64,000 bases of DNA from Artemisia argyi (taxonomy: Eukaryota > Streptophyta > Magnoliopsida > Asterales > Asteraceae), in NCBI GenBank assembly GCA_030686995.1, contig CM060684.1:4634928-4698927 (forward strand). Direction: 5' to 3'. The notes beneath the pieces were generated by a model that saw nothing but the letters and a program-made list of their open reading frames with translations, was not told the origin of the DNA and made no database searches. Both the position numbers and the translations under genes were made by a program. Positions 12,111-24,853 of the stretch are shown here, one piece after another. How positions within the stretch are numbered: the first letter of the stretch is position 1; every line of letters begins with the position of its first letter.

Positions 12111-13220
12111 ACTGGAAAGACCCTTATTAGGCTCTTTTTTTCTACGTAAAACCGAACGTTATGAATTATGATAGGTGGTGCAGACAATCTAACTTAACGA
12201 ACACAATCACACGCCAAGCCAATAACAGCCGAATAGTTGAATACCACCATATGGCAATGTCACCTTTTTGTGTTGGTTGGGTGATGCAGACCACCTAACG
12301 ACCTCCCATTTTCTAGTAGTCACTATTTATATTTCACTCAAAGTATTACATAAAAGTATTTGTCCATTTTCTTTTCTTTTCTACTTGATCATACTAAAAC
12401 AAAAAGTACCTACGATGTTCCCATAAAAAGACGAACAACAAAACACCAATTACTTTTTGTGCTCGTTGTGCACAAAGACAATGACATCATGAAACAAACG
12501 ACAATATTTAAGAAAATGAAAACAAGCAACAATATCATTTTTGTGAAATATCAATTTTGAGTTTGCATTATTATTGTGTTCTTAATCTTTTCGTTTTTGT
12601 GAAAATTATGTTAAAGAACATTAGTAATATCGAAATTTAATTAGGATGCCCCAAAATTCGACCTGTTCTTCACGTGGTCCTAAAGACTCAAATGAGACAA
12701 AATAAAACAAAAAAAAATCACAAGAAAACAATCTATTAAAGTACATATTGACACATCATATTATCATCCATAAACGATTTTGATAATAATATAATATATT
12801 AAATTAAGATTTAAGTTTGGCTTTCTTTTTTTGTTTAATAATTGTAACATGGGCTCTTGCTTAAAAAATAATTTTCCTCAAAACAACCATGGTTTTTGAA
12901 TGGTGTATCATTGTATTGTAGTACCATGTATTTATTATTGAGAATTACAGTAATGAAACTACATGCAAAAACCTTGGGCCACACTTCTGACCACCACCCT
13001 CACCAACCACTCCTAAATATTAATCCAAAAAATAATACAGTAAATAAAATTCTCCTAAAATAGTAAACTATATTCTTCTCTAGCATTAAACTATATTATT
13101 CTCTTTTGCTAAAAAAATAAAATAAATAATATAAATAAATAAATAAAACTAACTATATTCTTCTCTAGCATTGTTGGTTTGTACTTTGTAAAATGGATCA
13201 GTAGATAACCAAAAGATAAT
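12111..13220. other. Gene-free spacer
   Basis: AT-rich. A small frame at 12360-12560 has no family resemblance. An AT/ATAA-rich simple stretch lies near 13110-13145. No supported feature. Confidence 0.5.
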
Positions 13221-13474
13221 AACTACGTCTCAAAATTACTGTTTTTGTTTGACTTTTTGGTTTTTTTTCTCAACTTTGACTAAAAAATATTTTTATCTGT
13301 GTTATACAATACTTGATAAAAATTATATCGATGAAAATACATTTAAAACACAATCCATTCATATATTTTTGCATCAAGTATTATGTAATATAAACAAAAA
13401 TACTTAATGTCAAAATTGAAAAATAAAAATTAAAAAAGTCAGAAGAGCACACTAATTTTGAGACGAAGGGAGTA
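13221..13474. mobile_element. Stowaway-like (Tc1/mariner) MITE
   Basis: The right end reads acgaaggagagta-like (agacgaagggagta), the inverse of the classic plant Stowaway terminus (ctccctccgtctcaaaatta). The left end has tacgtctcaaaattac in the opposite orientation, partly eroded. TA dinucleotides flank it. About 254 bp, AT-rich core, non-coding. Confidence 0.75.
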
Positions 13475-15017
13475 GCATTTTTGTATATTATTATCGAGAT
13501 AAGGGAAGTCATATAACACTCGTTAAGTGTTATAAACGACATAATGGTAAGGTATTTGAATTTTTCATAAAAGGTTAATTGTTTAGATCTCAGTATTACA
13601 TATTCGGGGGCATGAGAAACACCACTTAGATCCAAGTCGAAAGACAACTTTCACGGATAACCTGAATAAGAAAAAACGCATGAAAAAATGTGGTACATTA
13701 AATATACGTATACCAAAATATTTACAATATTTATGCTACATATAATGCATAAAGCACTCTCTCTCCAAAAAATTTAAATTTACAAGAAATAATGCATAGT
13801 TTACAACACTTTAATGCACCTAATTTTCATAATTATAACAAAATAAGCATATTGTACAACAAAAAACAGTGTGGTGTCATTTTAATACCAAAATTCTATC
13901 AAACAACATTAATGGTATTAAAAACACCCCTTCACCAAAAATTACAACCATTTAAGCACAATGTACAATAGCTTTTAAGTAAATATAAGTCATAAAACAC
14001 AAAGCACAATGATTTTAAGGTCAACAATCTATTCAACACATATAATTAATACATTAATTAATTCACACCTTCACCAAAATATACAATCATTTAACCATAA
14101 TGTACAAGTTAATCAAGCTACTAAGCCAAGTACATAAAAATAAAGCCATTAGGCTGGGCACAGTGGTCGGTCGATCGGACCGGTCACCCCTACGCTGACC
14201 GAGTCGCAGCCACTGCAACTACAAGATCGATGAAGGTCGGACGGCTGCAAAATTCACAAACCAGTCACCCCCTCGACCAGTTAATGCATTCCACAAAAGA
14301 AGAAGAAAAAATGTACCGTTACATATCAAAATAAAAACGAAGATGAAACGAAAGAAAAAAAGAACAATCATCAATCAAGCCAAAACAAATATCAAACGTA
14401 TTCCATCTATGATCCACGAACAAAAAGTATACAACAACAAAAAAACCCAACATCTACATCTACCTCAGTTCTAACCTCATCTCAAAACCATCATCACGGT
14501 CAACACAACATAAAACCTTAGAGAGTTTTCGTTTGATATTCGAGAAAAGGGTCTGATTTTTTTGCAAACATAGATTGTTGGTTATGTTCGGTTATCAAGA
14601 TAAGAAAGAAATGAAGAGTACGTGATATTTGTGTGGCTGCAAATTATGGCTGTGTATTTTGGTGAGTGAAATTAAGGCAGGAATGAGGTAATTTAGGTTT
14701 TGTAAACGTATTTATAAATCCTAACATTTGGGGTTATATAATGGTTGGTTGTTAATTGGGCTGAGCAAATGATATCACAAGTTGTTTGGTAGTTTTATCA
14801 TGGGCCTTAATAGATATTGATGATTAAAACTTGTTTATGTTGAAAATGGTTTTGACTAATTACTAATTGAGCAGTATATTATTTGTACGGTATAGTTGAT
14901 TTTGGGCTAATTTTAATATTTGGTTCATGTGAATAGCGTATATTAAAAATGAAAATGTAGGGGATATATATAGTGTAAAAAAGAATGATTTTTTTAAATA
15001 AAAATATAAATATAAAT
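13475..15017. other. Gene-free spacer with GC-richer patch
   Basis: Mostly AT-rich. A patch at about 14145-14290 (gtcggtcgatcggaccggtc, then further cgacc/ggtcg words) differs in composition and resembles MITE interiors rather than coding DNA. No gene is supported. Confidence 0.45.
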
Positions 15018-15172
15018 GTTGGTCGCCTTACTATGCCTACCCCTACCTAAGGTAGAGAGGCTGCTTCCAGTTCTATCTAAGATAGGAAAGGACCTCCGGC
15101 CTTTTGTAGGGAGTAAGGATCGAACCATTGACCTCTACGTTAAGATGCAAGGGTTTTCCAACTGATCCAACC
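15018..15172 (-). mobile_element. tRNA-derived SINE
   Basis: Read on the minus strand, it starts with a pol III A box (tggatcagttgg, complement of about 15158-15169), then a B box (ggttcgatcc, 15127-15118) about 35 bp on, as in tRNA-derived SINEs. A short body follows with the two near-palindromes ctatcttagatag and ctaccttaggtagg. The 3' end runs into an ATTTATATTT-rich tail. About 155 bp. No complete tRNA fold is present, so this is not a tRNA gene. Confidence 0.7.
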
Positions 15173-15239
15173 CTAAAATTATTGTTATTTATAAATTAAT
15201 TGTTAAAAAAATATGACCGCATAACATCACATTACTAGA

Positions 15240-15289
15240 AAATATAGTCACTGAGTACCCGTCGCCGCATCGCGCGGGTACCCTGCTAG
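15240..15289 (+). mobile_element. Helitron 3' terminus
   Basis: GC-rich hairpin gtacccgtcgccgcatcgcg followed by cgggtaccctgctag and then T: a stem-loop a few bases before CTAG|T, the usual plant Helitron 3' end. The AT-rich surroundings make the hairpin stand out. The 5' (TC) end was not located, so the element's extent is unknown. Confidence 0.65.
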
Positions 15290-16456
15290 TTCATGTAATC
15301 TATTCAATGTTTATTTTTATTATGATAATAATGATTTATTATTGTGATTATGTAATCTAGATAATATGTTCATTTACATTATGTTTGGCAAGATTTAAGC
15401 TTTGGGAATTCAAATTTTAGCATTTGCAATTTGATAATTTACGTATGTGTCACATTTCTCTCCCATTAATATCTACTATTTAATTTTTACTTAACCATAA
15501 CAAAATACTCGTATTAGACTATTCAAAGATAGAAACAATCATTAATCACACTTTTTATTTTATCTTGTTGAAAAAGAAAACATGATACACGCTCCTTGTA
15601 AAATTCATATCTCCTTATCCTAATCTTTTCATTTAATGCTAATTACTTCTTGTGTTTTTTTTACTCTAAAGTCACCAATAAGGTCAATCTTAATGATTTG
15701 AATTTCATATTTACTCTTTTTCATCCAATATTAATGGATTCACATTACAATAATATCATTCTTATCCTATCTTTATCTTTTTCACATTACAATAATATCA
15801 TTCTAAAAAATATTTATTTATCTTTTTTTAAAAGCCAACAATATATATGAGTCGACAAAATTCTTCAAAATTTTATATTTTTTAAAAAGGCAAAATTTTA
15901 TTTGTGGTTGTAAAATTCTTCAATTTTAAGTATCGCTAAAATAAACATCTTGATATTGGAAAATAAAAATTTGGGAATGTAGTGAGATACCGCGATTGAA
16001 TTGTGTACATTATATTGACTCGTCTTTCCCTCTTAAAGTAAATACCAAAAATCCCTGTTCATTTATATGTTTGACCTTACCGATAGTCCGATACTTCATT
16101 AACGGATATATATTATATTTCAAAAAGTTTTAAAATTTTCACCAAGTATAATCTCCGTTAATAAAATATCATTTTTACCTATTAAAATTATTTTTGTTTG
16201 ATAGAAACACAAAATAAACATTTATCTTAGAATTTTTTTAAAAAAAAAAAAAAAATAATAATAATAATAATAATTAAACAAACTTATTGACTTACTAATT
16301 TACCTTTAAATTATTTTACTGAAACTTATTTTGGATAAACCAACGTAACTAAATAACCGATTTAACTTTTTAAATTTGACTTGAATAACAATCCAATAGA
16401 ATTAGGATAAATTAATAAGTGACAAAATTACCAATCTACCCTTTATACTCCCACCT
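15290..16456. other. AT-rich upstream region of the fructokinase gene
   Basis: Very AT-rich, with a 25-bp duplicated cacattacaataatatcatt motif near 15740-15800 and an A/ATA microsatellite at about 16236-16275. No gene. Confidence 0.5.
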
Positions 16457-16464
16457 TATAAATA
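16457..16464 (+). promoter_or_regulatory. TATA box of the fructokinase gene
   Basis: tataaata in a C-rich setting (caccttataaatacacccc), 76-83 bp upstream of the ATG. This spacing leaves room for a start site near 16490 and a ~50-bp leader. The leader tcccattcatttccaattta is pyrimidine-rich. Confidence 0.6.
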
Positions 16465-16539
16465 CACCCCTATATCATAACCATCTCCCATTCATTTCCA
16501 ATTTATTATTATTCCCCACTCTCATATAACAAAAACAAA

Positions 16540-17549
16540 ATGTCTTCCAACGGCAGCATCGCCAAAAACTTAATAGTCAGCTTCGGCGAGATGCTGATCG
16601 ACTTCGTGCCGACAGTCTCCGGCGTCTCGCTCGCTGAAGCACCGGGGTTTCTGAAAGCCCCGGGAGGTGCTCCAGCGAACGTGGCGATCGCGGTGCAGAG
16701 ACTGGGCGGGAAGTCGGCGTTTGTAGGGAAGCTAGGGGAGGATGAGTTCGGGGTGATGCTGGCAGGGATACTGAAAGAAAATGGCGTGAATGTGGAGGGG
16801 ATATGTTTTGACAAAGGAGCAAGGACGGCTCTGGCTTTTGTGACGTTGAAATCAGATGGAGATCGTGAGTTTATGTTTTATAGGAATCCTAGTGCTGATA
16901 TGTTGCTGACTCCTGATGAACTTGACCTTGACCTTATTCGATCTGTATGTGTTTCTTCTTATTCTTTTATACATGTTTTTTTTGTTTAACGTTTGATAGA
17001 TCATTATGAGATTTTGTTATTTTGGAGGCGCGTGGTGGTCACGCGCGACTAAAGTGGTTTTTTGTTTGTTGATTTGAAAAAATAAAAGTTAATTTGGTTT
17101 AAAAAGGTGGGCTAATTTGTTGACTTTTAAAAAGAGTTGCCTTTATTTGATTATTTATGATGTAGTGATTTGTGCACTAAATTTTTTAATTGGTACGTTT
17201 TAACGCATGCATTTCGCATATATTTTGTAGAAATAAGTTTTTGATGTATGATGTGTAATGCTAGTTAAACATATTTTGAGTAAGTATTTACATTTTAGTG
17301 TATGTACATGTAGTTGCTTCTGGTTTCTTAATGTCAAGTTAGATTCTTTTGATTTTATGAAAATAAATAAATAAATAAATAAAAAGGTGGCATGATTTGG
17401 GGTGTTTCATGAAGGTTGTGGAGGCGCGTGGGATACACGCGTGTGGTTGGTGGGAGTTTATGGATAGCGTGTTAATTGTTATTCGTAATTAATTGTGGAA
17501 AATGAGGGTGGTTTTGTTGACTTTGATGGATTTAATTACACGTCATTAT

Positions 17550-17597
<48 letters not shown>

Positions 17598-19477
17598 GAA
17601 ATATAAAGTTAGTAGTACTTATTTTTCTAAGTTGGGTGGTCTAGTCATGGACGGTTAATATAATAATTACTAGACGTAATGCATACTCTATAAAGTATAA
17701 ACAAATAATTTTATTTAAAAAAATATATATATATTTGTTTTCGTTTTATAATGTTATTCATGTCATGCATTGTTATTTGAGTCAAGATTACACAAAAGAA
17801 TATATATATTTTGTTATTTTAAAATATAGAAAAAATACAAAGATGATTTGCAGATCAGTTGTCACAAAAGAATATAATATTCTTTTATTAGAATAATAAC
17901 ACATGATCCAAAATTATACTAGTAACTTTTTTGGTAAAACTTACCTAAACTAAAATGTTACTACTAGTAGATTTTTTTTGGAAAGAAGCCATTACTGTAA
18001 CATTTAAGACATAGGATTCCTGGCATACTAGTAATTAATTGTATACTGTAATACTTTATGGATAAGTTTAATACAGTACATAATTGGTAGTTGGTGGATA
18101 TTTTCATGCACTGAAATACTGCATTGTAGCAGCACCTTTACATATGGCTTTTGTGCCATTGTGTAAAAATATTAGTAGACTTTGTTTTTTTCCCTTTGTT
18201 TAGTTGTATTTTTTTAAGAAAGAGTTAATAATTATATGTAAGAAAGAGTTATGCGTAAAAGGGATATATCATGAAAATGACGATAAGTTGTTAATTTGCA
18301 GGCGAAAGTTTTCCATTATGGATCAATAAGTTTGATAGTGGAGCCCTGCAGATCAGCGCATCTTAAAGCAATGGAAGTAGCAAAGGAAGCAGGGGCACTT
18401 TTGTCGTATGACCCCAATCTAAGGCTGCCATTGTGGCCATCACCAGAAGAGGCCCGTAAGCAAATCATGAGCATATGGGACAAGGCTGAGGTGATCAAAG
18501 TCAGTGACAACGAGCTTGAGTTTCTCACAGGATGTGACAAGATTGATGATGAGTCTGCAATGTCTCTATGGCACCCAAATTTGAAGCTTTTGTTGGTCAC
18601 TCTTGGTGACAAAGGTTGCAATTACTACACTAAGGTATGTGCTCATTCGCACTTTGAATTTACTATATGATCTAGAGCTGAAAATCCTGAATCCGAAGCA
18701 AAGTGCATCTTTTATTACATATCATCTTTCGGCTATAGCAAAGGGTTAGATATATCAAGAGGAATTTGAAATCCAATTGTGTAATGGCGTGGTCAATACG
18801 CTGACCATTAATTTTTGTTCCATCTTGCTAACTTTTCTATTTCCAAAAATAAAGGAATGACATATATTGACTGAACATGTGATTCAGTTGAGACTAAACT
18901 TTGGATAAACATTGGAGAAAATGGATTGAGCATTTGAAAAAGCCGTTGTGTTTATTTTTAGAATAAAACTAGGGTCGTGACGTTGGTAATTCAACTTTTT
19001 AGCTCTGTGAATTATTTTCAAAAACTGCATACTATAAGGTATTTGCTGAGATCATAGATCATTTTTCAACTGTCATATGCTTTTAACTTGGTACCTAGTC
19101 ACATTATACTTGATGTTCATTCGCTATATACCCTTACAAGTTAATATCGTATATGAGATTCAAATATACAAGATTAAAATCCGCTAATACCAAATTCGAA
19201 GATCTTAACCATTAGTTTCTTGAATAAAAATTAAACAACTTGTATAATTAATTTATTAAGGTGCTTGATTAGTACACCAAAATGGGCCACTTCCAGCTCA
19301 ATTATTCTGCTTTACATTTAATAATGGGAATAGAATCCTATATCATGATGAACAAACGCCTTTCACCCCTCAGTGGTACATATTTGACTATTAATTTTGC
19401 ATGCTTTTCAAGCCGAAAGTGAAACATTCACGAATTAAAAGGCTTCCACGGAGTCTTGGATCTCGAATAAAACTATT

Positions 19478-19512
<35 letters not shown>

Positions 19513-20078
19513 GATTCTGTTAGTAGTATTGTTATATGAACTCATATTCTGAATAATTGCAGGATTTTCATGGTACGGTTGGTGCATTCCCAGTGAAAGC
19601 AGTTGACACAACAGGTGCGGGTGATTCTTTTGTTGGTGCCCTCCTAACTAAGATCGTCGACGACCATTCTGTGCTACAGGTAACCACAATCTCTCATTTT
19701 AGTCTTCACTTTTACATATATATGTTGCCAATTTTGACCCGTTAGTTATAGATGGGTCAATTTGGATTGTGTTTCCTACTAATGAACAAGCTTTAAAATG
19801 ACATGGGTCAGTAGTTGCTTAATGATCTGTAGAACAAAAACATCATTTGAACAAAAAGTTTTTCGGGTCAACCCGTTCCTACCTGACCCGTATGGGCTTC
19901 CTTAAAACTAAATCTGAAGCTGATAAATAATTACGTTGAAATGCAGGATGAAGCAAAGTTGAAAGAAGTTCTGAGATACTCGTGTGCTTGTGGCGCCATC
20001 ACCACCACCAAAAAGGGTGCAATTCCAGCCCTTCCATCAGTGGCGGAAGTCCACACCTTTCTTGACGCGCAACATTAG
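16540..20078 (+). CDS. Fructokinase (pfkB family), complete
   Basis: Phosphorylates fructose to fructose-6-phosphate with ATP, probably in the cytosol, feeding sucrose-derived carbon into glycolysis and starch. Four exons in phase 0: 16540-16944, 18302-18634, 19563-19679 and 19947-20078, 328 aa, the usual length of plant cytosolic fructokinases. There is no transit peptide. The substrate-binding pfkB signature with PGGAPANVA is at 41-49, and the second signature [14 protein letters not shown] is at 261-274 with catalytic base Asp267. The ending [10 protein letters not shown] is typical of the family. Exon 1 is GC-rich at third positions compared with the later exons. Intron 1 has a 39-T run (17553-17591) and two GC-rich gaggcgcgtgg motifs. 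All splice sites are GT-AG. Which FRK isoform it is cannot be told from the sequence alone. Confidence 0.95.
17553..17591. repeat. Poly-T run in fructokinase intron 1
   Basis: 39 uninterrupted T. Similar homopolymers lie at 19482-19508 (A, intron 2), 21186-21230 (A), 39467-39506 (T), 40506-40539 (A) and 49929-49976 (T). Confidence 0.9.
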
Positions 20079-20734
20079 TCAATATTTTCATTGTCTCATC
20101 GAATAATAAGATTTCTCTTGAAATGGTTTTGTTTTATTATCAGTCAAATGTTTAAAGTAACAGAACGCCGAAGAAATTTAATCATGTTGATTAGCGAAAA
20201 CTGAGGTTTACTTTTTTGTTTGTATGTTCAGATTTCGTTTGATTAAACTACTCAATATCGAAATTTATAATTTTCCGGCTTATTTTGAGACTTTTGTTTA
20301 TAAAAACATTTGACATGTGAAGCAAGCGTGGGTATTGACACAAAAAGAAAAATAGTAATTTTTAATGTGTTTTGGTCAAAGTTGAATAAATTTTATGACA
20401 TGGGCATGAAGCGTGGTTATTGATGCCAAGAGAAATATAGCTTGACAATGATGTGAAACATAGGTTGATAATTGATTTGTATTATTGCTACTTTATGCTA
20501 TTGTGTATTTTTCATGCAAGCAAAATTTATAAGAGTAGGTGTAGTGCTGATTAGGATTATTGTCATCAATTTAGCAAAACGTTACCTTTTTTCTTTGTCG
20601 CTAACATCACCAACAACATTGTGTAATTAAATCACCAACTTTATCACTCAAACGTACCACGCGTAATCACACACATATCTCACAATACTCTAAAATCGTA
20701 TGACCCACTTCTCCTCCTTCAAATACTTAACTAC
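20079..20734. other. 3' flank of fructokinase gene
   Basis: Probable 3'UTR and AT-rich spacer; no other feature seen. Confidence 0.5.
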
Positions 20735-21185
20735 TTTAATATTCAAACAATATATTTTATTCAAATTTTATTATAAAATATATATAAATAAATATAATTT
20801 TTCTCTTCTAAACCTACACCAAATCTAAATTAAATCAAATTCATCCTATTATAACCTCACTTATAAACCAAAAGGACCCTTATATGACAACGATAGAAGC
20901 ATCATAAAATCGCAAATTGTTTTATGTAGTATTCAATTACATATCATAAAATCGCAAATTGTGTTACATGATGGATACATACTTGACCATAAAAATGCCT
21001 TATTAAAACGTGTTTTCTTAAAAAAGTGTTGACATTTATAATTATTTATGATGTTAGGTGGAATTGAGTTATGCTACAAATTTATTCAATTTAGCCATAT
21101 GTTTTTTTTATTTAACCTACCCCCACAATCTCATATCTCACCTAACCTTGTTTTATTTCAAAGAAATCAACGTATTTGGTGAGTG

Positions 21186-21233
<48 letters not shown>

Positions 21234-21857
21234 GTTATCTCAATTGTCAAGAATCGGGACATTAAGTTGAAAACCAGTTTAAGAAACTAGTTGTTAGAAT
21301 TGCTCAACAAACCGAAACAAACTTGGGTCGTCGTGTTAGATATGAAATTAGCATGTCCACCACGTTATATAAAACACAAACGTTGCACCATATAGTAAAA
21401 GATTTTATTACAGTATTTAGATTTGATGTTGCCCTTTGAGTTGTTCCTTGACGTATCGAGAGTATATAGAGCTCTCTTCATAAAAGAAATATGATTAAAT
21501 AATAATAATAATAATAAAATCATATCGCTTTCTGAAACTATCATGTGTAAAGGATATCAAAATATAGTAGAAAAGGACGTCCTCTCAACTTGACAATACT
21601 ATATTCACCTTGTGCTAGATTGCTATTTTGTGCAACGTAACATACCCTTGTTTTATACTCGATCCATGTATTGAAAATTAGCAATCATTTCATAAGACGA
21701 GTCATTAAGATTGAGACCTTATTTACGACCAGGTCAAGAATTTATGATCCTACTAATTATGATCCCATGACCAAGATCAGGCCCGGTACGGCACCGCATG
21801 CTTGCAGATATCCTGTCTGCTGAATCGACACATGTTTGCCATACAAAATGATCTTAA

Positions 21858-22523
21858 GGGGGTGGCATTGTGCCAACCTTGCCTAAGCTTGCTTCAAGTT
21901 TAAACATTTCCAACCAATAACATGTTAATAACACATTTTATACCACAACATACCCCAACATACTTTTTTAGTGGCAACCTTGGTACCCAAACATTAATAA
22001 AAAATAAACAAACATATATAAAAAATAAACAAACAAATGTTATCCACTTCCAACCAAACAAACAAATGTTATCCACTCACCGATGGATCTTATCAAACAT
22101 ATATAAAGAATAAACAAACAAATGTATTGGTTTGTTATAACATTCGATGAACAGCCTTGAAACCACATTCACGACATTTTACGAGGGTTGGTTTAACCGC
22201 CACCATGACCTCCAACAACAATTAACAACCGACAATGAAAGACAGTTTAGGAAGCTAGTGGAACAAGCCCCCCAACATTACCATGAATACTATCAAGAGA
22301 AGTTAACCTTAATAAAAGGTGACTGCCATGGCCATGGTGCAAGAGAGCTTGGCAGTTGCGAAAACATTAACTCCCAACGTCCATATTTTACTTGATATTC
22401 TCCACACCGATTCGGTGAGATCTCCCGTTTGAAGCACCGATCGGGTCTTGCCGAGACACTGGCAATGCACCATGCCGATCGGCAAGGCTTGCCGAGCTTG
22501 TTTTGCCGAAAGGATGCACCCCC
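21858..22523 (+). mobile_element. Gene-fragment-carrying TIR element (Pack-type)
   Basis: The ends gggggtggcatt and (inverse) gggggtgcatcc are flanked by TAA on each side (21855-21857 and 22524-22526). The equivalent site in copy B (around 41850-42015) lacks this sequence, which confirms an insertion. It is 666 bp and encodes no transposase but contains a DOG1-domain fragment. The right part has repeated ttgccgatcggcaa-like palindromes. A TAA target site and G-rich terminus suggest PIF/Harbinger mobilisation (inference). Confidence 0.7.
22147..22395 (+). pseudogene. DOG1-domain gene fragment inside the TIR element
   Basis: The first ~52 codons (22147-22302) read like the start of a DOG1/TGA-type seed-dormancy domain: TFTTFYEGWFNRHHDLQQQL, then EQAPQHYHEYYQEK. 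This matches the family pattern F-x-x-F-[FY]-x-x-W ... Q-x-x-x-H-Y-x-x-Y-Y. After YYQEK the family resemblance stops and a stop follows 31 codons later. Full DOG1-like proteins are over 200 aa, so this is a captured fragment, not a complete gene. It could still be transcribed with the element. Confidence 0.6.
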
Positions 22524-22828
22524 TAAGATCAACGACGGTATTCAACAACCAAATGAAAGCAAACAGCTAAGATAGGATGAAGTATGTACACAAAACTACA
22601 TACAGAACAATAAATTATAATGCCTTCGATCTTCCTAGCTTCCATTTAACAATATAAATATATAACATATTATTAAAAATATTTGATATATCAACACTTA
22701 CCACTGGTACATACAAAAATATATTTTGATAACATTGGTTTTGGGCAACATTATGTTTGTATCTTCTACTTTTACCATAATACTATTTGACATACAGACA
22801 CAGTTAACCTAGGCAAATCAAGTGCATT

Positions 22829-23020
22829 ATCATGACAAGCAGTATTAGAGTAACTTTTTTGTATTCGATTCTTGCTATGATCGATGACAAGGTACTATTA
22901 ATTATTGTTTTTAACTTTATGGGAAACTATTATTCTTTTAAGTTTTTTTTGTGTCCAACGATTTCACATGACAAGTATTATTGTTTAACTTTATGCTTTC
23001 TTGTATTCGATTCTTGCTAT
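22829..23020. repeat. Imperfect ~138-bp tandem duplication
   Basis: The word tgtattcgattcttgctat occurs at about 22858 and 22996, each preceded by catgacaag and a gtaact/gtttaact block. The two units differ by several changes. No coding content. Confidence 0.65.
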
Positions 23021-23294
23021 ATCATGACGAACTCTTTTATATATATAGATAGATCATCATTAATCAGAAACGTACCTAACAAACAAAAACCCTTTTAAAA
23101 AATCTTAACAAACAAAAACCCGGCCATCATCGATGTCAGAACCTGTTCAAAAACAAGATTCGGATTTAATTTATAATTCGAGCTAAAAAGAAAGCCTGCA
23201 AAACACAACATTTATGGCTTTTTATTTCTTTCAGTCTTCTTCTTGTCATGCATGCATGCATGTGGACTAGACTACTTTCATAAGGCTTTTCATA

Positions 23295-23615
23295 AGGCTA
23301 TCCACATAGGGCCGTAAAACTTTCGGTCAAGTGAATAGTGACCGATGTCAAGTTCGGTCAAGGTCCAATGTGGCAACATCGGTCAATCAAAGGGACTCCA
23401 ATGTCGGTCTCAAATTGACCGACTTTACACACACACACAACACAAACAAAACCCTTTTTTTCATTTTAATATAAAATACAATACATGGGTCGATCATCGA
23501 CCGTGACACATGGGTCATGTCTGGTCATCAGAAAGAGAAAGCTGATGTGACAGCCGGAAAACTTGGGTGACCTTGGTCACCATTGTGTTATGCCTAACAA
23601 GTGATGGAGACACAG
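23295..23615. mobile_element. Possible MITE
   Basis: Weakly inverted ends (ggctatccacataggg; inverse of cattgtgttatgcc) enclose a core rich in ggtca/tgacc words that differ from the AT-rich surroundings. There is no clear target duplication. Confidence 0.35.
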
Positions 23616-24821
23616 CTGTCGCTTGGGGTGATCCCTCTATAGACCTACGTCCGGCAGCTGGTCTTTAACATAGTATTTGCCACTTCCCCTCAGTTTTTTT
23701 TGTTCTTGTTCCTACATATGCCAAAAAAAAATGATTTCCTTGGTCCATCCATTGTTTTTAAAAACAATAAAGAGATATGCTGAAAGACTCTAGATTTGTT
23801 GATGAAGAATGAGTTGAGAGATAGATTTTGTTATGAGACAAGTTGTTAGTGATGGACCAAATAAGAGTGGAATGCAATGTACGTACAGTCGAAATAATTC
23901 TATCAAATTAATACATATAATAACGTACGTTAGCTCATGCATTTCTTCTATTCTAATCTATACCATGCATCCATATGTTAATTATAGAGCGAGCGTTTGT
24001 ATTTTGAAGCAATTTGATTATTAAGTGATCGACGATGCAATTTGATTCAGAGATCTTGTATGGAGTACAAATTTTATCGATCGCTAGTTTCATATGGGTT
24101 TACTCTCGTGTTTTCGTTCTTCTTTGTCTGGTTAAGTAATTGTGGCGGAAGAAATTAAATATTGCCGGCCAACTTGTTTTGTATTTCTTAAATTATTACA
24201 TGCCCATACATTTAGTTAAGTATTATTCTACGCTGCAAATAGTTTAGTTCAAATATGTCACATAAATGGAAGGTCGAGGAAATCATGATATATAGTTTAC
24301 TTGTACAAATAAAGTACGTTAGTAGTAATGTACGTGTAAAGGTATTCCGATTTGTGAATACCATGCATGCATACGAGCTAATTAATTGGTTTATAACTTT
24401 TGGATTCTACTACTTGTTCACGTAGCTAGATCGATCGAGCTATCTCATTCAAATATTCAATTCAAATCACGAACAAATTCGTCCTACTTTCATATACTAT
24501 TATTATTATTCAATTCGTTCAATCTAGATAGATAGATAGATATTTTATTGGCTTAGTCGTTCTCACAAATTAAATTAACTAGCTAGGTAATCTTTCTAGC
24601 TACATCTATATTTGAGTTGACGACTATATATGACGCTATGAGAAAGGGTCGAGCTAGAGAGGTATAAATGAAGTAATAAAAAAAAGAACCTTTGTTACAC
24701 GAATTATCTCATTTACAGGCTGAGGGATGTGCATGTAAATATGAAATATACAAATTCGCCTTTTTTTCTAGTAATCGAGAAATAATCTATCGTTATAGTT
24801 TACTTAACCATTTTTACGAGC

Positions 24822-24853
<32 letters not shown>

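Larger units (their letters stand above)
20735..22650. repeat. Dispersed duplication, copy A
   Basis: Matches 40250-42110 in the same orientation. Shared blocks include the AT-rich left end (ataaataaatataattt), a block around 21230-21420 (gaatcgggacattaagttg; gttgcaccatatagtaaaag), ttgttccttgacgtatcgag near 21435, gcttgcagatatcctgtctg near 21800 and caaccaaatgaaagcaaaca near 22545. A further shared word, aacctaggcaaatcaagtgc, occurs near 22807 and 42549. Copy A has a poly-A insertion (21186-21230) and the element at 21858-22523; copy B has its own insertions. The nature of the original block is unknown. Confidence 0.85.

Noticed and set aside
14145..14290. GC-richer patch considered as a coding exon
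   Set aside because: No open frame with family resemblance and no splice context; it looks like a MITE interior.
22293..22548. Overlapping minus-strand frames of 79 codons in the captured-gene element
   Set aside because: They read through the tgccgatcggca palindromes and the TIR; no conserved motif.
23730..23870. Possible microRNA hairpin (ccttggtccatcc against gatggaccaaata)
   Set aside because: Pairing is short and interrupted, and neither arm matches a plant miRNA family that I know.
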